Source: Asanoa siamensis | GTDB lineage: Bacteria; Actinomycetota; Actinomycetes; Mycobacteriales; Micromonosporaceae | Assembly: GCF_016862555.1 (NCBI RefSeq) | Contig: NZ_BONE01000007.1 | Span: 1-64,000 of the forward strand | DNA length: 64,000 bases | Reading direction: 5' to 3' | Shown here: positions 25,438-33,970 of the stretch, in pieces | How positions within the stretch are numbered: the stretch's first letter is position 1 | Layout: every line of letters starts with the position of its first letter | Notes under the pieces: model-generated | The model's database searches: none | Told to the model about the DNA's origin: nothing | Seen by the model: the letters and a program-made list of their open reading frames with translations, nothing else | Made by a program: the position numbers and the translations under genes

Positions 25438-25863
25438 ATGTGGGAGGACCTGTTCGTCGGCGCCTGGCACAGCATCGTCTACGGCGCGGTCGGCATCGGC
25501 CTGATGGCCGCCGGCTTCATGCTGGTCGACATGCTGACGCCGGGCAAGCTGCGTGAGCTGATCTGGATCCAACGCAACAGCAACGCGGCGCTGCTCCTGT
25601 CGGCCAACCAGCTCGGCATCGCGGTGATCGTCTTCACGGCGATCCTGACGAGCTACGACGAGTTCTCCAAGGGCCTGGCCTCGACGGTCCTCTTCGGACT
25701 GCTCGGCATCGTGCTGATGGGTCTCGCGTTCCTGGTCCTCGACATGCTGACGCCGGGCAAGCTGGGCGACATCATCTGCGAGGACCAGCCGCACCCGGCG
25801 GCCCGCGTGAGCGCGGCGAGCCACTTCGGCGTCGCCCTGATCGTCGCGGCCTGCATCGCCTAG
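25438..25863 (+). CDS. DUF350 membrane protein
   Basis: A 141-aa protein with four membrane helices arranged as two internal repeats. Each ends its second helix with the same motif (LVDMLTPGKLRELI and VLDMLTPGKLGDII), the DUF350 signature. Function unknown; related proteins occur with potassium-channel or spermidine-synthase-like genes. A GAGGGAGAGG stretch precedes the ATG. It converges with the NIT-domain gene, 11 nt away. Confidence 0.85.
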   Translation: MWEDLFVGAWHSIVYGAVGIGLMAAGFMLVDMLTPGKLRELIWIQRNSNAALLLSANQLGIAVIVFTAILTSYDEFSKGLASTVLFGLLGIVLMGLAFLVLDMLTPGKLGDIICEDQPHPAARVSAASHFGVALIVAACIA

Positions 25864-25874
25864 GGCCGGTTCTG

Positions 25875-26918
25875 TCAGCCGCGCTTCGTCGAGCGGGCGA
25901 ACAGCACCGATCCCACGATTATCAGCAGCAGGATGCCGACCGGTATGCCGGTCTCCAGGAGCATCTCCCGGCGCTCGTCGGCGCGAGCCGCGGCCACCGC
26001 GGCGACGATGTCGGTGTCGATCTCACGTTCGACGTCGCGGAGGAGCCGACCGTGGCCGGCCAGGGCGGCGTCCCACGAGTCGCTCGTGAACGGCGCGCCG
26101 CGCAGGTCGCCGCCGGGCGGCATCGTGTCCAGGATCCAGCTCTCGAAGTCGGTCGACGCGCGTAGGTCGGGCCCTGCCACGATCCGGTCGAACCTTGCCT
26201 TGTCGGCCGCGGACGCGAGCGTGGCGAACGACTCGGCCAGCTGCCCCCGGGACTCGTGTGCCGCGACGAACTCCGTCTTGTCCACCGTCCCGGTCGCGTG
26301 GCCGTGGAGCACGACCGTCCGTTCCTGGTGCAGCCGCTCCTTCTGCTCCGCGATCGCGGCGGCCGTCAGCATCCGCCGGCTCGAGGGCGGGTCCTCGGCG
26401 GCCGTCGCGGCCTGCCGGCGTAGCTGGATCAGGCCGTCGACCAGCGCGTCGTAGGCGTTGATCGCGTCGGTCGGCGCGAGCGCGCCGCGGGTGACCCCGG
26501 GTCGCACCTGCGCCAGATCACGCAGGCCGCCGTCGATCTGGCCCAGCCGCTCGCGCACGTCCGCGGGCAGGTCGGACGGCAGGTCCGCCAGCCGCGCCGC
26601 GTAGTCGCCGGCCGCCCGGTCCACCGCCGCCCCCGCCTCGGTGAAGGCCGTCTGGTGCCGCGACCGCTCGGGGGTCGTGCCGGCGCCCAGCAGCCGCACC
26701 GCCGCCGCACGCTCGTCCTGGACGGCCTCGACGAGGGCGCCGGAGGCCAGCACGGCGGTGGCGAGGTCGCGGGTGCGGTCGAGGCTGCGCGTGGTGTCGC
26801 GCGCGTCGGTCAGGCTGCTGCCGACCAGCACGGCCGTGATGATCGTCGGGACGACCAGGAGAAACGCGACCGTCGGCCAGCCGGCCCGGCGCGCGGGTGC
26901 TGTCGGGTGCTGGCTCAT
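25875..26918 (-). CDS. Stand-alone NIT-domain membrane sensor without output domain
   Basis: A 347-aa protein with one membrane helix near residues 17-37 and another near residues 322-342. Between them lies a roughly 280-residue extracellular helical domain (SGALVEAVQDERAAAVRLLGAG ... NAYDALVDGLIQLRRQAA ... IAEQKERLHQERTVVLHGHATG) that matches nitrate/nitrite-sensing NIT domains. Normally such a domain is followed by HAMP plus kinase or chemotaxis signalling modules; here the protein ends nine residues after the second helix. ATG 26918 has GGAGG 5 nt upstream. It may work with a separate kinase, or be a truncated receptor. Confidence 0.8.
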   Translation of the reverse strand: MSQHPTAPARRAGWPTVAFLLVVPTIITAVLVGSSLTDARDTTRSLDRTRDLATAVLASGALVEAVQDERAAAVRLLGAGTTPERSRHQTAFTEAGAAVDRAAGDYAARLADLPSDLPADVRERLGQIDGGLRDLAQVRPGVTRGALAPTDAINAYDALVDGLIQLRRQAATAAEDPPSSRRMLTAAAIAEQKERLHQERTVVLHGHATGTVDKTEFVAAHESRGQLAESFATLASAADKARFDRIVAGPDLRASTDFESWILDTMPPGGDLRGAPFTSDSWDAALAGHGRLLRDVEREIDTDIVAAVAAARADERREMLLETGIPVGILLLIIVGSVLFARSTKRG

Positions 26919-27059
26919 CCCGCCTCCATGACGCCTGCCCGCCGGCCGGACCCGGGACGGGTCAGGCCTCCCGCATTCCACCACGTCGATCCGGCCGAGG
27001 CGGCCCCGCGTCGAAGCCGTAGGAAGACGGCGGACCCGATCGAGACCGGATGCCCTGGA

Positions 27060-27190
27060 GGCGGTCCCGTCGGGGTCGGGCGACGGGCGAGCGGGGAACG
27101 CCACGGCGGTCCCGTCGGGGTCGGGCGGGGGGAGCGGCGAACGCCGAGGCGGTCCCGCTGGGGGTTGTCGGGCAGCGGGGCAGGTGGCCG
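27060..27190. repeat. Tandem repeat, three units of about 44 bp
   Basis: Units begin GGCGGTCCCG at 27060, 27105 and 27148. The first two share GGCGGTCCCGTCGGGGTCGG exactly and continue with similar G-rich sequence ending GAACGCC; the third is degenerate. The array lies in the 307-bp gap between the LD-carboxypeptidase stop and the NIT gene start (both minus strand). No gene is visible in this gap. Confidence 0.7.
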
Positions 27191-27225
27191 AGGGCGGATG
27201 GCCCGGAGGCGGGCCGCCGAGATGG

Positions 27226-28146
27226 TCAGGCGACCGCGGCTTCGACCGTGAGCAGGCCCGTGTCTGCGTCTACTGTGGCCAGTGCGCCGACCGGGACGCT
27301 GAGTTGGCCCGGGCCGTGGCCGATCGGGAGGCCGCCGAGGATCGGGATGCCCAGGTCGCCCAGGCGGTCCAGGAGCATCGTGGTCAGGCCTGTGCCCCAG
27401 TCGTCGGAACAGTCCGTGAACTGGCCGAGCGCCACGCCCGCCAGGCCGTCGAGGGAGCCCGCCCGGCGCAGGTGCGTGAGCATCCGGTCGATCTTGTACA
27501 GCGGCTCCTGCACCTCCTCGATCAACAGGATCGCGCCCGACAAGTCGGGCATGTCCGGGGTGCCGATCGAGGCCGTGATCAGGCAGAGGTTGCCGCCGAG
27601 CAGGGGGCCGGCGGCGATGCCGGGCACCCGTACCCCCGCCGTGTCCTCGCCCGGAACCGCCGCCACCGTGACCGGGTCCGTCGTCATCAGCGCCGATCGC
27701 AGCGACTCCGCCGACGCCGCCGGCGTCCGCTCGTCGTTCCAGGCCACCCCCGGCCCGTGCACGGCGGCGAGCCGCGCCCCGCGCCAGAGCGCGAACTGCA
27801 ACGCCGTGATGTCGCTGAAGCCGGCGACCACCTTCGGGTCGCGACGCACCGCGGCCATGTCGATCGCGTCCACCATCCGCTGCGCGCCGTAGCCACCCCG
27901 CGTGCACAGCACGCCCCGGATCGACGCGTCCGCGAACGCGGCGTTCAGGTCGGCCGCCCGGGCCGCGTCGTCGCCCGCCAGATAACCCGTCCGGGCGTAC
28001 GCGTGGGGTCCGAGCACCGCCCGCAGCCCCCAGCTCTCGACCAGTTCCAGCCCGCGGACCATCCGCTCGGGCCGCGTCGGTCCGGACGGTGAGACCAGCA
28101 TCACGGCGTCGCCGGGTCGCAGGGCAGGAGCCTTGATCGCGTGCAC
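27226..28146 (-). CDS. LD-carboxypeptidase (peptidase S66)
   Basis: A 306-aa serine peptidase of the S66 family, which removes the terminal D-Ala from muropeptide tetrapeptides (LdcA) or hydrolyses related amide bonds such as microcin C7 (MccF). The nucleophile is Ser111 in GFSDIT; TRGGYGAQRMVD and LEEVQEP-like ILLIEEVQEPLYKIDRML supply the rest of the pocket. GTG 28146 lies 6 nt after a TAGTGT -10 (28158-28153), so it is leaderless. It is divergent from the amidotransferase gene with only 33 bp between start codons. Confidence 0.9.
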   Translation of the reverse strand: MHAIKAPALRPGDAVMLVSPSGPTRPERMVRGLELVESWGLRAVLGPHAYARTGYLAGDDAARAADLNAAFADASIRGVLCTRGGYGAQRMVDAIDMAAVRRDPKVVAGFSDITALQFALWRGARLAAVHGPGVAWNDERTPAASAESLRSALMTTDPVTVAAVPGEDTAGVRVPGIAAGPLLGGNLCLITASIGTPDMPDLSGAILLIEEVQEPLYKIDRMLTHLRRAGSLDGLAGVALGQFTDCSDDWGTGLTTMLLDRLGDLGIPILGGLPIGHGPGQLSVPVGALATVDADTGLLTVEAAVA

Positions 28147-28179
28147 GACCGAACACTAGCTGCCAGTAGGCTCGACCTC
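28147..28179. promoter_or_regulatory. Compact divergent leaderless promoter pair
   Basis: Only 33 bp separate the start codons of two divergent genes. TAGTGT (28158-28153, minus) and TAGGCT (28167-28172, plus) are -10 hexamers 6 and 7 nt from their GTG starts. Each promoter's -35 region must lie within or beyond the other gene's -10, so the two polymerases compete for the same DNA. Confidence 0.65.
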
Positions 28180-28941
28180 GTGGCTACCGCGCTCGTGATC
28201 GAAAACGACCCCACCGATGACCTGCGCCGGCTGGGTGACTGGCTCACCGAGGGGGGCCTGGAGCAGCACGTGCTGCGGCCGTACGACGACGACCAGCTCC
28301 CCGACGACCTGACCGGCTACGACGCGTTCGTGGTGATGGGTGGCGAGCAGCGGGCCTACCCCGACGAGGACGGCACGTACGACGCCTGGTGGCTGCCGAA
28401 GGTCGAAGGCCTGCTGCGCAAGGCGGTCCGCACCAACCTGCCGACGCTCGGCATCTGCCTGGGCGCCCAGCTGCTCGCCACCGCGCACGCCGGCGCCGTC
28501 GAGCGCAGCGCGTCCGGGCCCGAGATCGGGCCCGCGCTGGTCGCCAAGCGGGACGCCGCCGAGGCCGACCCGCTGTTCCGCTGGGTGCCGATCGCGCCCG
28601 ACGTGCTGCAGTGGCACTCCGACGAGATCACCGAGCTGCCGCGCGGCGCGACCCTGCTGGCGGCCTCGACCTACTACCCCAACCAGGCGTTCCGGATGGG
28701 GGAGCGGGCCTGGGGCCTGCAGTTCCACATCGAGTGCGACGCCGCGATGATCGCCGACTGGGCGGCCGGGTCGACCGAGTTGAAGGAGCTGGGCCTCTCG
28801 GTGGAGGCGGTGGTCGACGCCTGCGCGTCGGTGCTGCCCGACCTCGAGGACGTCTGGCAGCCCTTCGCCGTCCGGTTCGCCTCGCTGGCCCAGGGCGAGC
28901 TGGACCTGCCCCGCACCACCCTCCCGCTGCTCGGGCGGTGA
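28180..28941 (+). CDS. Class I glutamine amidotransferase-like protein
   Basis: A 253-aa GATase1 domain protein with nucleophile Cys93 in GICLGAQLLA and the His183/Glu185 pair in LQFHIECD, a complete triad. Stand-alone members hydrolyse glutamine or gamma-glutamyl compounds, such as gamma-glutamyl-polyamine intermediates or GMP-synthase-like reactions. Its position directly before glnE, with a 3-nt gap, suggests a role in glutamine or gamma-glutamyl metabolism. GTG 28180 follows TAGGCT by 7 nt (leaderless). Confidence 0.88.
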   Translation: MATALVIENDPTDDLRRLGDWLTEGGLEQHVLRPYDDDQLPDDLTGYDAFVVMGGEQRAYPDEDGTYDAWWLPKVEGLLRKAVRTNLPTLGICLGAQLLATAHAGAVERSASGPEIGPALVAKRDAAEADPLFRWVPIAPDVLQWHSDEITELPRGATLLAASTYYPNQAFRMGERAWGLQFHIECDAAMIADWAAGSTELKELGLSVEAVVDACASVLPDLEDVWQPFAVRFASLAQGELDLPRTTLPLLGR

Positions 28942-28944
28942 GCC

Positions 28945-31881
28945 GTGGGCCGGCCGACGAGCGAACGGAACCGGCTGGCCCGGTTCGGGTTCGGTGACCG
29001 GGCCGCGGAGCTGCTCGGCGGTCTCGGGCTCTGGGACCCGGCGACGCAGGAGCCGACCGGCGAGCCCGCGACCGGCCTGATCACCGCGCTGTCCCGGGCC
29101 GCCGACCCCGACCTCGCGCTGCGCCAGCTCCACCGGCTGGTCGAGGCGCTGGACCGCACCGAGGGCGGCCGCGACGGGCTGATCGACGCCGTGCTCGTCG
29201 ACAACGGCGTGCGCCGCCGGCTGGTCGCGGTGCTGGGCGCGTCGTCGGCCCTCGGCGACCACCTGGTGGCCAACCCGACACAATGGACGGCGCTGCGCGA
29301 CCGCGACGGGCGGGCGCCCGAGGCGACCGGTGCGCTGGAGCCGGTCGAGGCGGCCAACCCGGTGGCGGCGCTGCGGCTCGCGTACCGGCTGGCCCTGTTG
29401 AAGATCGCCGCCGCGGACCTGACGGGTGGCCGCGGCCTGGAGCCGACGATGGCTGCCCTGTCGGCGCTGGCGGACGCGACGCTGCGGGCGGCCTACGACA
29501 TCGCGGCGACCGAGATCGACGCCGCGCCGCGGCTCGGGGTCGTCGCCCTCGGCAAGTGCGGCGGCAACGAGCTCAACTACGTCTCCGACGTCGACGTCAT
29601 CTTCGTCGCGGCCACCGACGACGACCTGGCCGCCGGCACCACGATCGCGACCCGGCTGATCGAGATCTGCGGACTGGTCGCCTGGCCGGTCGACGCCGCG
29701 CTGCGGCCCGAGGGCAGCCGCGGCCCGCTGGTCCGCACGCTCGCCAGCCACGCGGCCTACTACCAGCGCTGGGCGCGCACGTGGGAGTTCCAGGCCCTGC
29801 TCAAGGCCCGCCCGGCGGCCGGCGACACCGACCTGGCCCAGGAGTGGATCGACGCGCTCGCGCCGCTGGTCTGGCACGCCGCCGAGCGACCCGAGGCGGT
29901 CGAGGACGTACGGGCGATGCGCCGGCGGATCGTCGACAACGTGCCGCCGCGGGACGTCGAGCGGGAGATCAAGCGGGGGCCGGGCGGGCTGCGCGACATC
30001 GAGTTCGCGGTGCAGCTCCTCCAGCTCGTGCACGGCCGGGCCGACGAGACGCTGCGGGTCACGGGGACGATGCCGGCGTTGCGGGCGCTGGTCGGCGGCG
30101 GCTACGTCGGGCGGGCCGACGGTGAGGCGCTGCTGCGGGGTTACCGCTTCCTGCGTACGGTCGAGCACCGGCTGCAGTTGCAGGCGCTGCGGCGCACGCA
30201 CACCGTCCCCGCCGACCCGGCCGGCCTGCGCTGGCTGGCCGCGGCGCTCGGCTACACCGCGACGCCCGGGAAGGACGCGGTCGAGCAGTTCCGGTCCGAC
30301 TGGGTCGCGCACGCCAGCGAGGTCCGCCGCCTGCACGTCAAGCTGCTCTACCGGCCGCTGCTGGAGGCGGTCGCCCGGGTGCCGGCCGAGTCGTTGCGGC
30401 TGACCCCCGAGGCCGCCCGCCGCCAGCTCGAAGTGCTCGGCTTCGCCGACCCGACCGGTGCGCTGCGCCACCTGGAGGCGCTCACCGGCGGCGTCACCCG
30501 CACGGCCGCGATCCAGCGCACGCTGCTGCCGGTGCTGCTGCAGGAGTTCGCGGACTCGGCCGAGCCGGACCGCGGCCTGCTCAGCTACCGGCAGGTCTCC
30601 GACACGCTCGGCTCGACGCCCTGGTACCTGCGGCTGCTGCGGGACGAGGGCCCGGTGGCCCGGCGGCTGGCCCGGGTGCTGAGCCTGTCCCGGTACGCGG
30701 CCGACCTGCTCGCCCGGGACCCGGAGGCGCTGCGGCTGCTGGCCGAGGACGCGGAGCTGGCGCCCCGGCCGGGCGACGTGGTGCGCGAGGGCTTCGGCGC
30801 GGCGTCGGACCGGCACGACGATCCCGGCGCCGCGATCCGGGCCGTCCGCGGGCTGCGCCGCCGCGAGCTGTTCCGGATCGCCTGTGCCGACGCGCTCAGC
30901 CACGGTTCGCTGGCACCGTCGCCGGTGCTCGACGTCCGCGGCGTCGGCACCGCACTGTCCGATGTGGCCGACGCGACGCTGGGCGCGGCACTGCGGGCGG
31001 CGGCCCGCGCCTATCCGCTGCCCGACGGGCTCACCTTCGCGGTCATCGGGATGGGTCGCCTGGGCGGCGAGGAGATGAGCTTCTCGTCCGACGCCGACGT
31101 GCTCTTCGTGTACGACCCGCCGCCCGGCCTGCCCGACGACGCCGCCAGTGCCGCCGCGCACGCGGTGGCCGAGGAGCTGCGCCGGCTGCTCGGCATGCCG
31201 GCCCCGGACCCGCCGCTCGGCGTCGACGCCGACCTGCGTCCCGAGGGCCGGCAGGGCCCGCTGGTGCGCAGCCTGGCCGCGTACGCGCAGTACTACGCCC
31301 GCTGGTCGAAGGTGTGGGAGGCGCAGGCGCTGCTGCGCGCCCGGCCGGTCGCCGGCGACGTGGGGCTGGGGGAGCGGTTCATCGCGCTGGCCGACACGGT
31401 GCGCTATCCGGCCGCGGGCCTCACCCGTGAGCAGCACGTGGAGATCCGGCGCATCAAGGCCCGGGTCGAGAACGAGCGGCTGCCCCGCGGCGCCGACCCG
31501 GCCACGCACGTGAAGCTGGGCCGGGGCGGCCTGGCCGACGTGGAGTGGGCGGCGCAGGTGCTGCAGTTGCGGCACGCGGGCGCGCATCCCGCGTTGCGGA
31601 CGCCCCGGACGGTCGACGCGATCGCCGCCGCCGAGGCCGCGGGCCTGCTGGATCCGGCGGACGCCGCCGCGCTGGCCGCGGGTTGGCAGCAGGCGGCCCG
31701 CGTCCGCAACGCGCTGACCCTGGTCCGCGGCAAGCCCGGCGACCAACTGCCCCGGCACGGCGTCGAGTTGGCGGGCGTGGTCCGCCTGCTGGGCCGCGAC
31801 GACGCGGGCGAGTTCATCGACGACTACCTCCGCACCGCGCGCCGCGCGCGGGCGGCCCTGGAGCACGTGTTGGAGGGCTGA
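28945..31881 (+). CDS. glnE: Bifunctional glutamine synthetase adenylyltransferase/deadenylylase
   Basis: A 978-aa enzyme that attaches AMP to, and removes it from, a tyrosine of GlnA1. Two nucleotidyltransferase domains are present. The N-terminal one has VVALGKCGGNELNYVSDVDVIFV, and the C-terminal one has IGMGRLGGEEMSFSSDADVLFVYD. Each is followed by a LRPEG-(S/R)-GPLVR motif and helical regions. Both GG...SD.D metal motifs are intact. GTG 28945 follows the amidotransferase stop by 3 nt, so expression is probably coupled. The next gene overlaps by 1 nt (TGATG). Confidence 0.97.
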   Translation: MGRPTSERNRLARFGFGDRAAELLGGLGLWDPATQEPTGEPATGLITALSRAADPDLALRQLHRLVEALDRTEGGRDGLIDAVLVDNGVRRRLVAVLGASSALGDHLVANPTQWTALRDRDGRAPEATGALEPVEAANPVAALRLAYRLALLKIAAADLTGGRGLEPTMAALSALADATLRAAYDIAATEIDAAPRLGVVALGKCGGNELNYVSDVDVIFVAATDDDLAAGTTIATRLIEICGLVAWPVDAALRPEGSRGPLVRTLASHAAYYQRWARTWEFQALLKARPAAGDTDLAQEWIDALAPLVWHAAERPEAVEDVRAMRRRIVDNVPPRDVEREIKRGPGGLRDIEFAVQLLQLVHGRADETLRVTGTMPALRALVGGGYVGRADGEALLRGYRFLRTVEHRLQLQALRRTHTVPADPAGLRWLAAALGYTATPGKDAVEQFRSDWVAHASEVRRLHVKLLYRPLLEAVARVPAESLRLTPEAARRQLEVLGFADPTGALRHLEALTGGVTRTAAIQRTLLPVLLQEFADSAEPDRGLLSYRQVSDTLGSTPWYLRLLRDEGPVARRLARVLSLSRYAADLLARDPEALRLLAEDAELAPRPGDVVREGFGAASDRHDDPGAAIRAVRGLRRRELFRIACADALSHGSLAPSPVLDVRGVGTALSDVADATLGAALRAAARAYPLPDGLTFAVIGMGRLGGEEMSFSSDADVLFVYDPPPGLPDDAASAAAHAVAEELRRLLGMPAPDPPLGVDADLRPEGRQGPLVRSLAAYAQYYARWSKVWEAQALLRARPVAGDVGLGERFIALADTVRYPAAGLTREQHVEIRRIKARVENERLPRGADPATHVKLGRGGLADVEWAAQVLQLRHAGAHPALRTPRTVDAIAAAEAAGLLDPADAAALAAGWQQAARVRNALTLVRGKPGDQLPRHGVELAGVVRLLGRDDAGEFIDDYLRTARRARAALEHVLEG

Positions 31882-33281
31882 TGGACCCCTTGCACGAATC
31901 CGGCACGCCGGCGGCGTTGCGGGCCGTCTTCGACGCCGCGGTGCCCTACCTGGACTCCCTCGCGGACCGCCCCGTGTATGCCGGCTCGGCGCGGGTCAAG
32001 GAGCTGTTGTCGGACCTGCCGTCCGCCGGCGAGGGCGCGGCCGCCGTCGTGGAGCGGCTGCTCTCGGTGGGCACGGCGGCCGCCACGCACTCGGCCGGCC
32101 CGCGGTTCTTCCATTTCGTGACCGGCGGCGTGACACCGGCCGCGCTGGCCGCGGACTGGACGGTGTCGCTGCTCGACCAGAACGCGTTCTCGCGGGCGGC
32201 GTCGGAGTTCGCGCACGCGGTGGAGACGGTGGCGCTGGACTGGTTGCGGGAGCTGTTCGGCCTGCCGGCGTCGTTCGGCGGTGCGCTGGTGGGCAGCGCG
32301 ACGTTCGCCAACTTCACCTCACTGGGCGCGGCGACGCACTGGTGGGCGTCGCGACACGGGGTGGACGTGGCGGCGGACGGGTTGGCCGGGCTGCCGCGGA
32401 TGCCGGTGTTCTCGGGCGGCTACGTGCACGCGAGCGCCCGCAAGGCCCTGCAGATGCTCGGGCACGGGCGGGACAGCGTGTCGGTGCTCGGCGCCGGGCG
32501 GGTCGATCTGTCCTCGTTGGACCGTGCGCTGGCCGACTCGGGGCCTGCGGTGGTCGTCGCGAACGCGGGCGAGGTGAACACCGGCGACTTCGACCCGCTC
32601 GCGGGGATCGCCGAGGTCGTGTCGCGGCACGACGCGTGGCTGCACGTGGACGGGGCGTTCGGGTTGTTCGCCGCGCTGTCGCCGCGGACCGCCGGGTTGG
32701 TCGCGGGGCTGGAGCGGGCCGACTCGATCGCCTGCGACGGGCACAAGTGGCTCAACGTGCCGTACGAGAGCGGGTTCGCGTTCCTGCGCGAGCCGGCGCG
32801 GCTGGGCGCGGCGTTCGGGATGCCGGGTGCGCCGTACCTGCCGGGGGCCGACTCGCCGCGGGCCGGCTACGGGCTGCTGGGGCCGGAGTCGTCGCGGCGG
32901 GCGCGGTGCGTGCCGATCTGGGCGACGCTCGCCGCGTACGGGCGGTCGGGTTATCGGGCGATGGTGGAGCGGCACCTGGACCTGGCGCAGGAGTTGGCCG
33001 GGCTGGTGGACGCGGCGCCCGACCTGGAGCGGCTGGCCGAGGTGCCGCTGTGCGTGGTCTGCTTCCGGGTCCGCCCGCCGGGTGTGCCGAAGGCGGAGTT
33101 GGACGACCTCAACCGGCGCGTGGGCGAGGCGCTGCTGGAGGACGGGCGGGTCTTCGCCGGCACGACGGTCTGGGAGGGCAAGGTGGCGCTGCGGCCGGCG
33201 ATCGTCAACTGGCGCACGACGTCCCGGGACATCGAGCTGTTCGTGTCGGTCGTGCGGGAGTTGGCGGCGTCAGTTCGCTAG
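31881..33281 (+). CDS. PLP-dependent group II amino-acid decarboxylase-like protein
   Basis: A 466-aa fold-type I PLP enzyme of the aromatic-amino-acid/glutamate decarboxylase group. Lys289 in DGHKWLNVP forms the Schiff base, HVDGAFG supplies the Asp that pairs with the pyridine nitrogen, and PRFFHFVTGG and SAxxANFTSL-like GSATFANFTSLGAA line the substrate pocket. The exact amino acid cannot be assigned. Its ATG overlaps the glnE stop by 1 nt. The 3' end overlaps the convergent lipoprotein gene by 12 bp. Confidence 0.88.
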   Translation: MDPLHESGTPAALRAVFDAAVPYLDSLADRPVYAGSARVKELLSDLPSAGEGAAAVVERLLSVGTAAATHSAGPRFFHFVTGGVTPAALAADWTVSLLDQNAFSRAASEFAHAVETVALDWLRELFGLPASFGGALVGSATFANFTSLGAATHWWASRHGVDVAADGLAGLPRMPVFSGGYVHASARKALQMLGHGRDSVSVLGAGRVDLSSLDRALADSGPAVVVANAGEVNTGDFDPLAGIAEVVSRHDAWLHVDGAFGLFAALSPRTAGLVAGLERADSIACDGHKWLNVPYESGFAFLREPARLGAAFGMPGAPYLPGADSPRAGYGLLGPESSRRARCVPIWATLAAYGRSGYRAMVERHLDLAQELAGLVDAAPDLERLAEVPLCVVCFRVRPPGVPKAELDDLNRRVGEALLEDGRVFAGTTVWEGKVALRPAIVNWRTTSRDIELFVSVVRELAASVR

Positions 33282-33830
33282 GTCTGCCGCGGTGACGGTC
33301 AGGGTGTTGTCGCCGACGGGGCGGTAGCCGGTGGGCTCGACGACGTACTGCGCCTGGGTGGGGTTGAGCAGTGACGCGGGTGCGTCCGGGTAGGTCTCCA
33401 GGAACAGGAGGTACGGGGTGCCTTCCGCGAAGGGGACGGCGCCGGGCTGCTCGTAGACGACGCCGTCGCGCTCGCCGCCTGTCTGCTGGACCTCGATGAG
33501 GGCACCCGGTTTCGTCCGGCCCTTGTGGACCTGGGTGACGGTGGCGGTCCAGATCGTGATGACGACACCGGAGTCGCCCGGTGGCGCGCCCGCCTGTGGG
33601 TCGGTCACGGGGTCGGTGCCGCCTGCGCCACTCGGGTAGAGGACGCCGTCGCGGGGATCGGCCAGCGTGGCCTCCACAACGAGGGACGCCTTGTCGACCA
33701 GTTCGGCGACGGTCGCGTAGGAGGGGTAGTCGCCCTGGTAGACCACGCGCCCACCGAACGGCCGCCCGCAGCCGGCGACGGCCAGCGTCACGGCTGCGAT
33801 GACGGCGAACTTCCTCATCCGTCCGACCAT
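33270..33830 (-). CDS. Lipoprotein of unknown function
   Basis: A 186-aa exported lipoprotein. After MVGRMRKFAVIAAV the hydrophobic stretch ends in the lipobox LAVAGC, so the mature protein starts at that Cys. The remainder is a beta-rich domain (ASLVVEATLADP ... VVITIWTATVTQVHKG ... LIEVQQTGGERDGVVY ... YLLFLETYPD) like a small secreted fibronectin- or sandwich-type fold. ATG 33830 or ATG 33818 could start translation; the second also gives a complete signal peptide. No function is recognised. Confidence 0.8.
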   Translation of the reverse strand: MVGRMRKFAVIAAVTLAVAGCGRPFGGRVVYQGDYPSYATVAELVDKASLVVEATLADPRDGVLYPSGAGGTDPVTDPQAGAPPGDSGVVITIWTATVTQVHKGRTKPGALIEVQQTGGERDGVVYEQPGAVPFAEGTPYLLFLETYPDAPASLLNPTQAQYVVEPTGYRPVGDNTLTVTAADLAN

Positions 33831-33876
33831 GCTTGTGTAGACGCCGGTGCGGCTCGTGTCGTTCCTGTCTTCGAGC

Positions 33877-33962
33877 GCGACCGGCCGCGGACGTGGCAGC
33901 GGAGCGAAGCGCAGCGGTGCCCGGCGGGAGCGACGGTCGCGCCCCCGACGAATCCGGGACCC
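33877..33962 (+). repeat. Dispersed palindromic intergenic repeat, copy B
   Basis: Matches the family described at 4378: GCGACCGGCCGCGGAC, GGCAGCGGAGCGAAGCGCAGC, GGCGGGAGCGACGGTCGCGC, CCCCGACG-ATCCGGGACC. It lies between the lipoprotein start and the MFS stop, both minus strand. Confidence 0.8.
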
Positions 33963-33970
33963 CTTGCTCC

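Noticed and set aside
28156-31866. 1236-aa minus-strand frame opposite glnE
   Set aside because: Low-complexity shadow of third-position GC bias; glnE on the other strand is complete.
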